Source: Gnetum montanum (Eukaryota > Streptophyta > Gnetopsida > Gnetales > Gnetaceae). Taken from it: 23,771 bases of DNA. Shown piece by piece: positions 10,484 to 19,757 of this stretch; the stretch's first letter is position 1, and every line of letters begins with the position of its first letter. The stretch lies in NCBI GenBank assembly GCA_015680685.1, contig MNCI01020410.1:91686-115456 (forward strand), written 5' to 3'. Both the position numbers and the translations under genes were made by a program. The notes beneath the pieces were generated by a model. That model saw only the letters and a program-made list of their open reading frames with translations, did no database searches and was not told where the DNA came from.

Positions 10484-10800
10484 TACCCCCATGATTGAAT
10501 GAAAACTCATTTTCAAGTGAACAAAAGGAGGAACAAGTCCCTTACAAAATATTGGAAAGGTATAAAATTATTGACTGACATGCAAAGTAACTCAAAAAAA
10601 AATAGACAAACTCTAAGTGCCCAAGTGTATGGATTTACAACTTTTTTACAACATTGGGTGTTCATGATAATAGGATTGAACACCCTGGCCAAAACTGACA
10701 TCCAACACCTCTGGCAACTAAAGAATGAGGGAGAAGATTCAATAATCATAAAGGGTTCTTGTTACATGGTTTTGTTGCTTAATCTTTGGTGAAGACAGTC
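10484..10800 (-). mobile_element. 3' untranslated end of an internal region, with PPT
   Basis: On the minus strand this reads toward LTR B and ends in ATCATGGGGGTA, a polypurine-type tract abutting the LTR start. It matches the equivalent sequence before LTR D (8671-8870) in several blocks, such as AGTCAATAAT and GACTTGTTCC versus GACAAGTTTT. The plus-strand 97-codon and minus-strand 78-codon open frames here have no recognisable motif. The matching copy near D is non-coding, so I treat the stretch as UTR. Confidence 0.6.
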
Positions 10801-10926
10801 TCACTTCTAGTCCACACTTCCCACTGTAATCACAAAAAAATTGCAGATTCGTGTGCAATGTGTAACATATGGCTTTTAGGTACCTTGTCTCATCGGTTGT
10901 TATAATTGGCTAGGTTGTGATTATGG

Positions 10927-11139
10927 TGGATTGATTCTTTTAATAGTGTTATTGGGAAGATTGAAAAATGGGGTGAAATGGATAAGCAGTTCATTAATAA
11001 ATTTTGAAAAGCCCAATGCGATGAAATGCTTGAAGAGGGTTACAGAATTCAAAACAATAAGAAAGAGGATTTCATTGAAAAAACATTGTGAAGATGTGCA
11101 CAATTAGATGTTATTGATGGGACATGTACAAAGATTTGA
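10927..11139 (+). pseudogene. Unidentified coding remnant with two TGA stops
   Basis: One plus-strand frame reads WIDSFNSVIGKIEKWGEMDK, then QFINKF, TGA, KAQCDEMLEEGYRIQNNKKE, DFIEKTL, TGA, RCAQLDVIDG. The composition is protein-like, and both stops are a single base from Trp or Arg codons. A possible donor (AAAG/GTAAAG) follows at about 11158. No family is recognised. It lies inside the minus-strand LTR chain but on the opposite strand, so it may be captured host sequence. Chance cannot be excluded at this length. Confidence 0.3.
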
Positions 11140-12119
11140 TTGTGAGAATGTCTAAAGGTAAAGAACTTAACTAACCCAACCAAAAGGTATGCAAGTGGGT
11201 CCTCCCCAAAGTAGGCACATGCCCTTGTTATCCTTGTATAACTTCAAACCAAGGAGTTTATGAACCCCATGGGTGATTAATGGTTACGAAAAGTTAAATA
11301 TGAAAACTTGGAAGAAACTACCTAAGAATTTTAACACATCAAACAAGAACGTAAACATCAGTAGTGAGGTGAGGCATGGAAAGCATGGATGGATGAGAGA
11401 GAAAGTGGAATGAAGTTCCTGATTAAGGTCACATGAAGTCCCTTGTGAATTTTATGATTAATTAACCTGATAAAATCTATCCTTAGTCTAGACCAAAACC
11501 AACCATGGTCAGTGAGTTTGCATCACCACTCTAAGACTAGTCCACCTTCTTGAGACACAAGAGCATTCCCATAGAAAAACCATTGTTTCTTACTTTTAGA
11601 AGAAAAGAAAAGCAAGAAGTGAGAAAGGACCTTAACTAGAGGGGACCTTCAGGCATGGGTAACATGTCTTTCTAGTTCCATAACCAGTGCTTGTAGCCTA
11701 TTTATTTTGTCTAAGGGATGTTCTTTGAGTTTCCATCATGTTTTTTTTTTTTTCCTGAAATGGGAACCACACCATATAAAGACTTATTCAACTTCCTATT
11801 ATTCATTAACATAGAATGGTAAGAAGTCCATGAAAACATACATGCATCCAAAAAAGTAGATAGTAATAAAGAGTACCAAGTTCCCTTGAAGTCATACCCT
11901 GTTTAAACCTTTGAATCCTTTACAAGTCTAAAAACTACCAAGGTCACAAGTTCATTAAATTTTTATTAATGAAAAAGGGACCTCATATTTCTAGAAAAAG
12001 GAAAACCATAGTGTTTGTGAATGGGGTGGAAGTCTTGGACTCACTACCTATTTCATGAAAAAGAAACCATGCCTTAGTTATTAATAACAAAATTTGAAGC
12101 TAGAATCTAGACACTAACA
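11140..12119. other. No gene seen; probable retroelement internal or spacer sequence
   Basis: This stretch lies between LTR C2 and the internal remnant before LTR B. Both strands are stop-rich and I find no gag or pol motif, PBS or RNA gene. A T-run occurs at about 11740-11752. By position it could be the decayed internal region of the element bounded by C2 and B, but nothing in the sequence proves it. Confidence 0.4.
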
Positions 12120-12813
12120 ATCAAATAACTAGATAGCAAGACCTGATAAAGAGATAAATTAATTAAACTAATAAATGATGTAAAACAAGATCTAAACTAG
12201 CCTAACACAAGTAACTGCTCCACTTTCTTGAACACATATAGCATTGTAGGGCTACCAAACATTAAGCATTTCTAGGTTACCAAGTACTATATGTATGCTC
12301 CAAGTGGTTGTGCTTATGTTCATTAACAACTAGAAATAAATTGCTTAATTCAAATGCATTTAAGTAGAAAGCATGAAAGTAAAGTGCATTAAAGGAAACA
12401 TTAATCTATTCTCTGTGCTGCAAGGATTACCAAAAAAGTTCATTTTTATTCTTGTCACACTGCTACGCTCAGGTACATTAGTGCTCAAACAAAGAACTAT
12501 ATACACTTAGACTCCTTCTACGGGCACGCAAAAAATATTCTAATTCTAGAAAGAAGAAACGACAAGAGCTTTGCTACTTTGACTAAAAACTAACTTAAAG
12601 TTGACTCAAAATGAGAGCCCAAGCACTATATTTATAGACCAAGGTATATACCTTGACATTGGGTACCTGACATTGCATCCAGAACCCAACGTCGTGTACA
12701 TGACATCGCGGCTCTGATGTTGCGTACTCAATGTTAGAGCAAACAAAAAATAGCAATTCATTAGCTGTCAAGGCTTTAATGTCAAGAATAGGAAAATCAT
12801 GACTCATTAATCA
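12120..12813 (-). mobile_element. LTR copy C2, 3' end eroded
   Basis: Starts on the minus strand with TGATTAATGAG at 12813 after CCCATGGTA. The TATAAATA box is at 12629-12636, and an AATAAA-type signal is at 12445-12450 (minus strand). It aligns block by block with LTR B: AGCAAAGCTCTTG, TAGAATTAGAATATTTT, GGTAATCCT and TTTGGTAGCCC. The match fades near 12120, and the family end CCACTCATCA is not found, so the U5 end is lost or too diverged to see. Confidence 0.72.
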
Positions 12814-12835
12814 TACCATGGGCATTCATTTCATC

Positions 12836-13048
12836 GCTAACTATGAAAACAAACTGCAAGAGTTTTGCTAGGGGTGGAATGGAAAAGTTGTTGATCATGT
12901 GTCCACATGTCAATATTTATAGAGCTACACATATCCCAAGATATCATATCAATGATGACATAGCATGGGTTACAACATCATATCTATGACACTATTACTA
13001 CAATATCGTAGATATGATATCATAAAAGATAAAAATTTAACTTTATCA
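12836..13048 (-). mobile_element. LTR fragment C1 (U3 to start of R)
   Basis: Begins TGATAAAG on the minus strand at 13048, after the PPT-like GATGTGAGGGTA. It has a TATAAATA box at 12914-12921 and continues to a stretch matching the B and C2 blocks (AGCAAAACTCTTGCAG). At about 12836 it breaks off into a short piece resembling the end of an internal region (GATGAAATGAATGCCCATGGTA), then LTR C2 starts. C1 and C2 are thus two same-strand LTR starts only 235 bases apart. The U3 carries several GATATC and GATATG motifs. Confidence 0.65.
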
Positions 13049-13470
13049 TACCCTCACATCTGAATGGAAACTCATCCTCAAGTTTTAAAAAATGAGGATG
13101 GAATCCCCTACAAAATTAGGAGGTAGACTCAACTTGACATGACTTGCTAAGTATTTACATGACTTGGAATGCCACAATGGTGTTTTTTTAAAAAAAAATG
13201 ACATAGTTACATGATAAGACAAACAAATTTGAAGTAGCTAGATGTAGAACATGTTCCAAGCAGTAGAGGCTCTTTCATTAGCTTCTTTCCTTTGTCATCA
13301 GGCTTCTGAAATTGGTAGTGGTTGAAGAGTACCTAATTTTTCTCCTCTTCTATCCTTGGATCTTGTATTGTCCATGCTTATTACACAATGTTTGATGGAG
13401 GAGGTACATCTCATGGGCATGGTAGTTGTGGAAACATTTTGTTTGCTTCCATGTATCAGGTTGCAAATTA

Positions 13471-14195
13471 TCATCTTTCATCTTCAAATGCTATGGTTGT
13501 CTTTATAAGTTCTTGATAATTAGACATGCGACATGCCAGGTTCATTGCTAGATATTTTTGCTCACGGTAGCTGGCCTTGATACTTTCTAGTTCTAAGTTT
13601 TCCACATGTAACTTTTGTAATGCATCCTTTCTATCAGAAAAATCTTTCTCACAGATAACATAAATTACCACCACTTACTTCTCCAACTCATTTCTTGGCC
13701 TACCTGCTGTTAATATGGCCAAGTTATCATATTGAAGATTTGCTAACCCCATGTATTTTGTGAGGTCCTCTATCTGTAGCTCTTTGTTCTTCACTTTAAC
13801 CTAGTGGACATGGGTAAGGCTATTCAAGATGGATTGCCAGTCTAGATTTTGAGCAGAGAGAGAAATAATTCTAGCCTTTGCCATCTAGATTTCTTTTTCA
13901 TTAGTATGCTTATACATTTCCACCTGATCTTTGAAATGTTCTTTGAGTCATTTGTGCTTCTTAGCTTCATTTTTCCACACACTGATTTCTATTGCATATT
14001 TTTGTTAGATAGTGTAGACATCTTCCATTGATAGATTCTAGTTCTCTTTGCCCAAGCAACTCATCTCTTGGTTGACTCTGACAAGTTGTTCTCTAAGCTA
14101 TTGGATGCTCTCCTCAAGAACATTCTTCTACTTTTCAATGTTTGTTAACTGATTATTATCAGTAGCTAACTATTTATTCTCTTCCTATAAGGTTG
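13471..14195 (-). pseudogene. Retrotransposon coiled-coil ORF between pol and 3' LTR (copy C)
   Basis: On the minus strand a single main frame, interrupted mostly by TAG codons, encodes a long heptad-rich helix: segments such as NQLTNIEK, NVLEESIQ, LREQLVRVNQEM and LKEHFKDQVEMYKH, with hydrophobic residues at 3-4 spacing. It then reads MAKARIISLSAQNLDWQSIL, KELQIEDLTKYMGLANLQYD and finally the 67-codon open piece ending FEDER at 13471-13674. The last two thirds are homologous to the ORF remnant at 8899-9606, so the protein belongs to the element family rather than to this copy. It lies after the RT remnant and before the 3' LTR, where env-like or accessory ORFs of some plant gypsy elements are found. 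No membrane segment is seen, so there is no support for an envelope. Function is unknown. Confidence 0.65.
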
Positions 14196-14204
14196 TAAGG
14201 TTCT

Positions 14205-15356
14205 ATGAGCTTCTCCTTGAGTTGCTAGAGTGCCTTTTCTCATTCCTTGGTCCATATGAATGGAGCATCTTTCTTTGTAAGCTCTACTAAAAGTTTAGTG
14301 ATCTTAGAAAAATTCTCTATGAATCGTTGGTAGTAGCTAGTATGTCCAAGGAATGACCAGACATCTTTAATAGTTTTTAGTTGGTGAGTTGTTCCTTGGA
14401 TGACCCTAATATTTTTAGAATCCACCTCAATCCCTACTTGTGAGGTTCTATACCGCAAAAAAATGTCCTCCTAGACCATCAGATGACTTTTTTGCCAATT
14501 AAGCTGAAGATTGGTTTCAACACACCTTTTCAACACATGCTCAAGGTGGTCCAAAGCTTGCTCAAACATAGCACCATAGGTGGAGAAGTCATCCATGAAG
14601 GCTTCCAACCTAGTACCAATCTACTATTAAAATGCTAAGGGCAAGGTGTTGGAAGGTTGCAGAGGCATTGCATAGACCAAAAAGCATCTCTTTATAGCCA
14701 CTATAACCATGGACTTGTGAATGTTGTTTTGGCCTGATCCTCTAGCATACAATTTGATTCCAGTTATAGCCACTATAACCATCTATAAAGTTGTAATAGT
14801 AATGCCTAGAGATAGTGTCCAATACTTGGTCCACAAATGGTAATGGAAAATGATCTTTATAGGTCTCCATGTTCAACAACTTGAAATCAATATAGATCTA
14901 CCACTTGCCAACTTTCTTTGGCACAATTACAAGTGGGCTAACCCACTCACTATCTGTGATTAGATAGATGAACCCTTCCTTAAGGAGTTTTTTAATATGC
15001 TCTTTGACAATATACTTCAATTTGGGGTTTAGCTACCATTGCAGCTACCTCTATGGCTTGATTGAAGGATCAATATAGATACGATGCTAGCATATCCTAG
15101 GATCAATCCCAGTGAGGTCAAGATATGACCAAGCAAAGGCTATTGGCCATTTGTTAACCACATTAAGCAGCATCTTTTGTTGCTCAGGAGCAAGATTGGC
15201 ATTGATTATCACTAGCTTGCCATTTTAGATAAATGCATAATCCATGCCAAATAGTAGAGTTTTTAACTCTAGGTTTTCATGTTTGAAATTGTCAGGAATT
15301 TCCAACTCTCCCCAATAAGTATCATCAGGTTCATCATCGAAGAGTTGTAACTTGAC
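14205..15356 (-). pseudogene. Ty3/gypsy reverse transcriptase, decayed
   Basis: Role in the family: reverse transcriptase copies element RNA into DNA in cytoplasmic particles. Minus-strand motifs appear in canonical order: LFDDEPDDTYWGELEI near 15345 (protease-RT linker side), FAWSYLDLTGIDPRIC near 15130, WVSPLVIVPKK near 14930, DHFPLPFVDQVLD near 14840, GLCNASATFQ near 14660, the catalytic MDDF at 14585-14596, VLKRCVETNLQLNWQKSHLM near 14500, GIEVDSKNIRVI near 14410, and FLGHTSYYQRFIENFSKI then KDAPFIWTKE at 14240-14350. The DDFS-YG context and this motif set resemble the Athila/Tat branch. Many stops, mostly TAG, and at least two frameshifts (near 14740 and 14620) break it. It ends at the RT/RNase H connection (EKAL, then QLKEKL). 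No RNase H or integrase follows; the coiled-coil ORF starts at once. Confidence 0.88.
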
Positions 15357-15399
15357 CACACATTAAAAATAGCAAAAATGCAAAGAAAGTGTGAAAAAT

Positions 15400-16165
15400 G
15401 TAAGAGAGAGAAACAAAACACTACCCCAAATGGGGTTGAGCATAGTTAACATCAAAAGGGATGAGAAGGTACATAGCGTACAAAAGGTGTAATGGAGAGC
15501 ATAATCATAGTCTTAGAGGTGTCTAGCCATGAAGACTGGCACTTGTCGAGATGTCTGTGCTTACTAGGTTGGTTGTTGTAGTGCACCATGGGCTATGGTG
15601 TTCTACTGGGCTACGGTGGGGCTATGTTATCTACAAATTTGCCAGATGCTAATCCAAAATTTTGCCAATGCCTTGATTTGTCAAAATGCCAATGCACTTC
15701 AAATTTTCCAACCCCTAAACTATAGAGGGCTAGGGTATTTATAGGACTAGGGTTAGCACAAAATGTGAAGAGTCTGCCACATGGAAAAGGGGATGGTTGG
15801 GACTACATTGTTACCCAACTATGCTCTCCCTTTAGGCTAGTAGTGTTGTACTCTGTTGTGCTTTGCCGAACTCTTGTGAGGCTAAGACACTATGACTATG
15901 TTGCCAATTACATGTATATGCATTGAGAGGATTGTAATGTACCTAGAAAAATGCAACTTTGAAGACTATGCTCTGGGACTATGTTCTCCACTATATTGAG
16001 TGGGGTTGAGTGTAGTTACAATTTTGGAAACAAAAAGGAGGTACAAAGAAGATGCATTTTGCTAGCTATGCTTGCTAAAGATGAGTCAGAGCTAAGCTGA
16101 GTGCCAATGCTATGTTGTGGAAGCCTTTGGAGGCTATTCTGGCTGACCACATTTGACGACACTTT
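15400..16165. other. Non-coding stretch with scattered CTATGCTCT/GAGCATAG words
   Basis: No gene is recognisable. The sequence holds degenerate copies of the hairpin word seen in the array that follows: TTGAGCATAGTT near 15436, GAGAGCATAATC near 15494, ACTATGCTCTCC near 15824, and CTATGCTCTGGGACTATGTTC near 15967. They suggest an older or more eroded part of the same repeat field. Confidence 0.45.
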
Positions 16166-16167
16166 AG

Positions 16168-16470
16168 ACTGGGGGAGAGCGTAGTCTCACACTTAGAAAA
16201 ATCTTGCAAAAAATGGTCATGTGCTAACTATGATCTTCATAGAAGGCTGACTATGCTCTCAACTAGGAGTGAGTGTAGTCCTAGCACTTGTCAAAACTTG
16301 TAGAAAAACTAGCTGCTAGTTGACTATGTTTGACTATGCCCTAAACTAGGGGATAGCATAGTTTCAATAGCTAGAAAAAATTTGCAAAAACTAGGCCTTG
16401 ATGCTAACTACGATTGACTATGCTCCAAGGTAGTGGAGAGCGTAGTCTCAGTACTTGAAAAAGGTACCAT
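16168..16470. repeat. Tandem hairpin array, units of 83-95 bp
   Basis: Units begin at about 16168, 16263, 16346 and 16431, each opening with a CTAGG- or TAGTGG-like block and then GAG(A/T)G(C/T)GTAGTC. Each unit ends with GACTATGCTC or GACTATGCCC, so the junction between units is an inverted repeat. For example GACTATGCTCC at about 16415 pairs with GGAGAGCGTAGTC at about 16434 across an 8-base loop. Between the arms lies a conserved CTTG-AAAA-TTGCAAAAA segment. There are no coherent open frames. The unit resembles a young satellite or a structured non-coding repeat. Confidence 0.75.
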
Positions 16471-16760
16471 GTGCTCACATCGTGTGAGCGTCAAAGAGGT
16501 TTGCAAGCTTGAGTATGTGGGGGAATGCAAGAGTATTGGGGCCTAGGGATAGATGTAGGTAGGATATAATGGGATAATAGGGATGTGCACTCTTGAGAGG
16601 TTTAACTAGTCCAATCATACACATTAGAGCAATGTGGTGACTTACCACTATGATGAGATGTGCTTTTGCACAATGACCTGAGGCTTCATCCTACAAACAC
16701 AATGCTAAGAAGACAAGGAAAATACTGATGGCACAATGAAAATAAAATGTTGAGGGTGAA

Positions 16761-16878
16761 GATGCTATAAGTTCTCCAAAGGCTGTGCCAATTGCAAGTG
16801 GTCAAAAAGCTAGTAAAATGGTAGGAGGCAATTATGTTGCAAGTGCTTCAAAGGCTGCACCGGTTGCAAGTGCTCCAT
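16761..16878. repeat. Two diverged copies of a roughly 36-bp unit
   Basis: AAGTTCTCCAAAGGCTGTGC with CAATTGCAAGTGGTC (from about 16769) is repeated as AAGTGCTTCAAAGGCTGCAC with CGGTTGCAAGTGCTCC (from about 16839). The copies are separated by about 35 unrelated bases. Confidence 0.6.
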
Positions 16879-16921
16879 TCTAGGACTGCAGTATCCCCAT
16901 ACATGTGGTGTAGATAATAGT

Positions 16922-16964
16922 GGGGGGTTTGGGGGGGGAGAGGGGAGGTGGGGGAAGTGGGGAA
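16922..16964 (+). other. G-run tract, strong G-quadruplex candidate
   Basis: Five runs of four to eight G (GGGGGG, GGGGGGGG, GGGG, GGGGG, GGGG) are separated by loops of three or four bases within 43 bases on the plus strand. This fits the usual pattern for an intramolecular G-quadruplex, with four tetrads possible. It lies between the two hairpin arrays. It could also be a relic polypurine tract of a plus-strand element, but no LTR start follows that I can recognise. Confidence 0.7.
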
Positions 16965-17018
16965 GTTAGAATTAGTTCTTGTTCGCTTGCCTACAGAACT
17001 ATGCATGGTTGACTACAA

Positions 17019-17241
17019 ACCCAGTTTAAGGTCTTGGTAGACCGTGGTGCGCTAGTTTATAGTCCTAGCGGATTACTCTATGTCAATTTAATGTCATAGT
17101 AGATGTATGTTGTGCCAGTTTAACGTCATGACCCAAGGATGAGCTGTGCTAGTTTAGAGTCATGAAAAATGAGATGCTATGCCAATTTAGCATCATAGTG
17201 GATGAGTGCTATGGTAGTTTAACGTCATAGTAGATAAATGC
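17019..17241. repeat. Diverged tandem repeat, AGTTTAACGTCATAGTAGAT type
   Basis: About seven units of 35-50 bp start with (A/C)AGTTTA or CAATTTA and continue as CGTCATAGTAGAT, GGTCTTGGTAGACC, AGTCATGA and similar, followed by a TG-CTATG spacer. They share their first seven bases and internal layout with the array at 17470-17866, and appear to be its older or sister form. Confidence 0.7.
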
Positions 17242-17469
17242 TTATCTTGTTGAATTGATGTGTGATGTTTCATGCTAGATGTGCTCATGCATAGCCATGC
17301 TATGTTCCTACAAAATCAACTAGAAAAACATTAAGCAACACCTATTTTAATGAAGTTAATATGCACAAATGTAAAGAAAGTAATGCAATGAAATTTCCCT
17401 AAGTATGCATGCGAACTATTAAGGAAGGTAAACATGTTTATGCTGATTTTAGGCCTCGGTAGGCCGTGT

Positions 17470-17866
17470 GCAATAGTTTAAGGTCATTTTAGGTCACAAT
17501 AGGAGTTTAAGGCCATTTTAGGCCTCATGTTGCCAGTTTAAGGCCATGGTGAGTTGTAGGTGCCAATTTAAGGCCATGGTGGGCTATTGGGTTGTTGAAT
17601 CAAAGGTAATAGTTTTAGGCCATTCTGGGCCATTGCATTGCTAGTTTAAGGCCATGGTAGGCCACACATTGCTACTTTAAGTCCATGGCAAGCCAAGTAT
17701 AGTACTAGTTTAAGGCCATTTTAGGCCATGGCAAGGGGATTGATAGTTTTGGGCCATCCCGAGCTATGCATTGCCAATTTAAGGCCATGGCAAGCTATAG
17801 CGATAGTTTTAGGACATTTTGGGCCATTGCATTGCTAATTTAAGGCCATGGTAGGCTGAAAATTGC
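17470..17866. repeat. Tandem array of about twelve 31-45-bp GGCC-hairpin units
   Basis: Units have the form AGTTTAAGGCCATGGTAGG then CCACACATTGCT (31 bp), with variants GGCCATTTTAGGCC, GGCCATTCTGGGCC and GGCCATGGTGGGC. In most units the GGCC blocks are self-complementary across a 4-6 base loop, so each unit can form a short stem. A GCATTGC(T/C) spacer recurs. About twelve copies are visible. There is no sustained coding frame, and the repeats vary independently without a conserved-repeat/unique-spacer pattern. Confidence 0.8.
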
Positions 17867-18185
17867 TAACTCTCTTTTTTTGTAATTTTGGATTTTATGA
17901 TTTTTATGGGTTTTGATGTTTTTCATGTAGTAAAGTGATAACTACAAAAATGTAAAGCTAGTGAATGTGTGGATAAGACAAATGTGTAGACTAAGTAATC
18001 AAGTTAAATTCAAGTGACATGTTATAGTGCTAATGTAGTGTAAGTGGAAAGTAAAATGTAGGGTGCACAAAGGCGAATGGGGGGTAGACACCTAGTGTGT
18101 GTTGGGCTAAGGGGATGCCTTAGTCATGTAGTTGCTTCCTAACTTGATGTGGGTTAGGAGGTGCAAAGGGCCTAGACTATATTAT

Positions 18186-18539
18186 TCAGTATTCCCTTTG
18201 AACTTTGCCTGCTATGTCAAAGGGTAATTCAGCCCATAGGACATCCTCTAGGAAGTCTCTAGCTTCTTCTGCTTATTTGGGTATGTCAGCATCATGCATT
18301 TCATTGTTGTCCTTTACTATGGATGCATCATCAAGGAACTCCACCTCTGACCCTTGCTTTGTATCTATGTTGTTGATGACTAGAGGGGCTATGTTATCAC
18401 CATGTATAATAACCTCATCACCTTCGTATGGAAGGTGGATTTCTTCATGGATGGGAGAGACTAAAATGTGGTTTTGGAGAGTAAAATTAAACCTTTGGAG
18501 GATAGGTACATGGACAAGGAAGTTGTATATACTATCCAA
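18186..18539 (-). pseudogene. Probable Ty3/gypsy protease C-terminal/linker fragment
   Basis: The minus-strand frame 18273-18539 reads, from residue 32, SPIHEEIHLPYEGDEVIIHG and then DNI, resembling the end of plant gypsy protease regions, where a 'HQKLKF-Y-G--VTIHGD' block follows the aspartic protease core. After a single TAA the same frame continues AEEARDFLEDVLWAELPFDI to a TGA at 18186. The catalytic DTG motif is not visible upstream. Orientation agrees with the RT remnant at 14205-15356, about 2.8 kb away, where only a short linker is expected. The call rests on a short motif and is tentative. Confidence 0.5.
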
Positions 18540-18659
18540 AATAAATTTGGGATCAAAAAAACCTTGTTTTGGGTAAGTGCCTTAGGATTGACACTAGAAC
18601 AAAAAAAAATTCTATCTCTAGAGAATAATGTTGATGCAAAAAAAAAAAATTCCAAGTAT

Positions 18660-19740
18660 GGGATGTTAACACTAGCACTGCATCAAAGTTATTGTTGGAG
18701 CTGTGGGTGGCATTGTGATGGCCATGGAGCATGTGGAAGGCATTGGGATGTTTGCTACTCTTGCTTTTGATCTCCTAAAATCTCAAAAAGTGCTCTAGAT
18801 CTCAACAAAAGTAGCCCTAAAATATGGATTTTGATCCCATAATTATAGGATTAAGGTTACCAAATTCAACCTTGAAGTTAAGTATAGTTCATGTGGAATT
18901 CATTTAAAGTTCATTTTTAGCAAGTTTGCTCATGCAAACTAGGCAATGCAAGTCCCATAAGAGGTGACATTGACATCAACATTGGTGTCACTAGGACTTT
19001 GAAAATTTTTTATAGTTTTTCCAAGTTTATAGGTCTAGCCTCCAAGACTCCATTTGATACCCAAATTAGTGCTAAATTTTGTTGTGAGGATGTCAAGGAG
19101 CTTGTGAGGCTAGGAGATAATGTCAAATGCAAAGTTTAGAGGTTAAGAATGACATTGTGAAGGTCCCAAAAGTGTTTACGCTAACATTGATGGCAGCAAT
19201 ATTAGCATCAGTTATAGACTTTAAAAAATTTGACATTTTTCCAAGTTTCTATCTTAAGCCTCTAGGATGTCCAAATTAATGTTGAAATGAGTCATGATGA
19301 TGCTTGTGGGACCCTAAGAAGCTTGTAGACCTAGGAAATACTATTGACTATCAAACGTGGCAACTTGGTGAAGGTATTGACGTAGGCATGCTATTGACGT
19401 ATGAACCATTATGGATCAATTAAGATTTTGTGGGGTTTAATACTTAATGAATTTATGTTAAAATAATAATGTGTGCTTTGCGTCCACAAAAGTAGTGACT
19501 CAAACGTAAATATGAACAATTATGGATATGTTAAGGTTTTGGGGGTTTAATACTTAATACATTTATGTCAAAATACTAATGTGCGCTCCTCTGACCAACT
19601 TAAATTTTAGGTAACTGAAGGCCATTGGAAATGCATGACAAATTATAATATAACAGACTAGGGTGATTACTGCGTATTCACTTTGGAGAGAAATCAACGG
19701 ATCTTTCCTTGGTCTCTACATCACGGAACTCCTCTTTAAA
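18660..19740. other. No gene seen; contains two diverged duplications
   Basis: No domain or exon series is recognised. One diverged duplication pairs about 18997-19120 with about 19220-19350: shared TTTTTCCAAGTTT, AGCCTC, CCAAATTA and CTTGTGAGGCTAGGA or CTTGTAGACCTAGGA. A second, closer one is listed separately. Coding sequence resumes only with the polygalacturonase remnant. Confidence 0.45.
19404..19595. repeat. Diverged tandem duplication of about 110 bp
   Basis: TATGAACCATTATGGAT near 19401 and TATGAACAATTATGGAT near 19511 are each followed by TTAAG(A/G)TTTTG, then GGGTTTAATACTTAAT, then ATTTATGT-AAAATA-TAATGTG. Spacing is about 110 bases. Confidence 0.8.
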
Positions 19741-19757
19741 TTCAGCCCAACAATTCT

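Noticed and set aside
16922-16964. Polypurine tract priming a plus-strand LTR
   Set aside because: The following sequence does not begin with a family LTR start and matches none of the other LTRs.
17470-17866. CRISPR-like regular repeat array
   Set aside because: Units vary throughout, there are no conserved repeats separated by unique spacers, no cas genes, and the setting is plant nuclear DNA.
18461-18770. Overlapping open frames on both strands near the protease-like fragment
   Set aside because: They shadow the minus-strand frame at 18186-18539 or run through an A-run, and have no motif.
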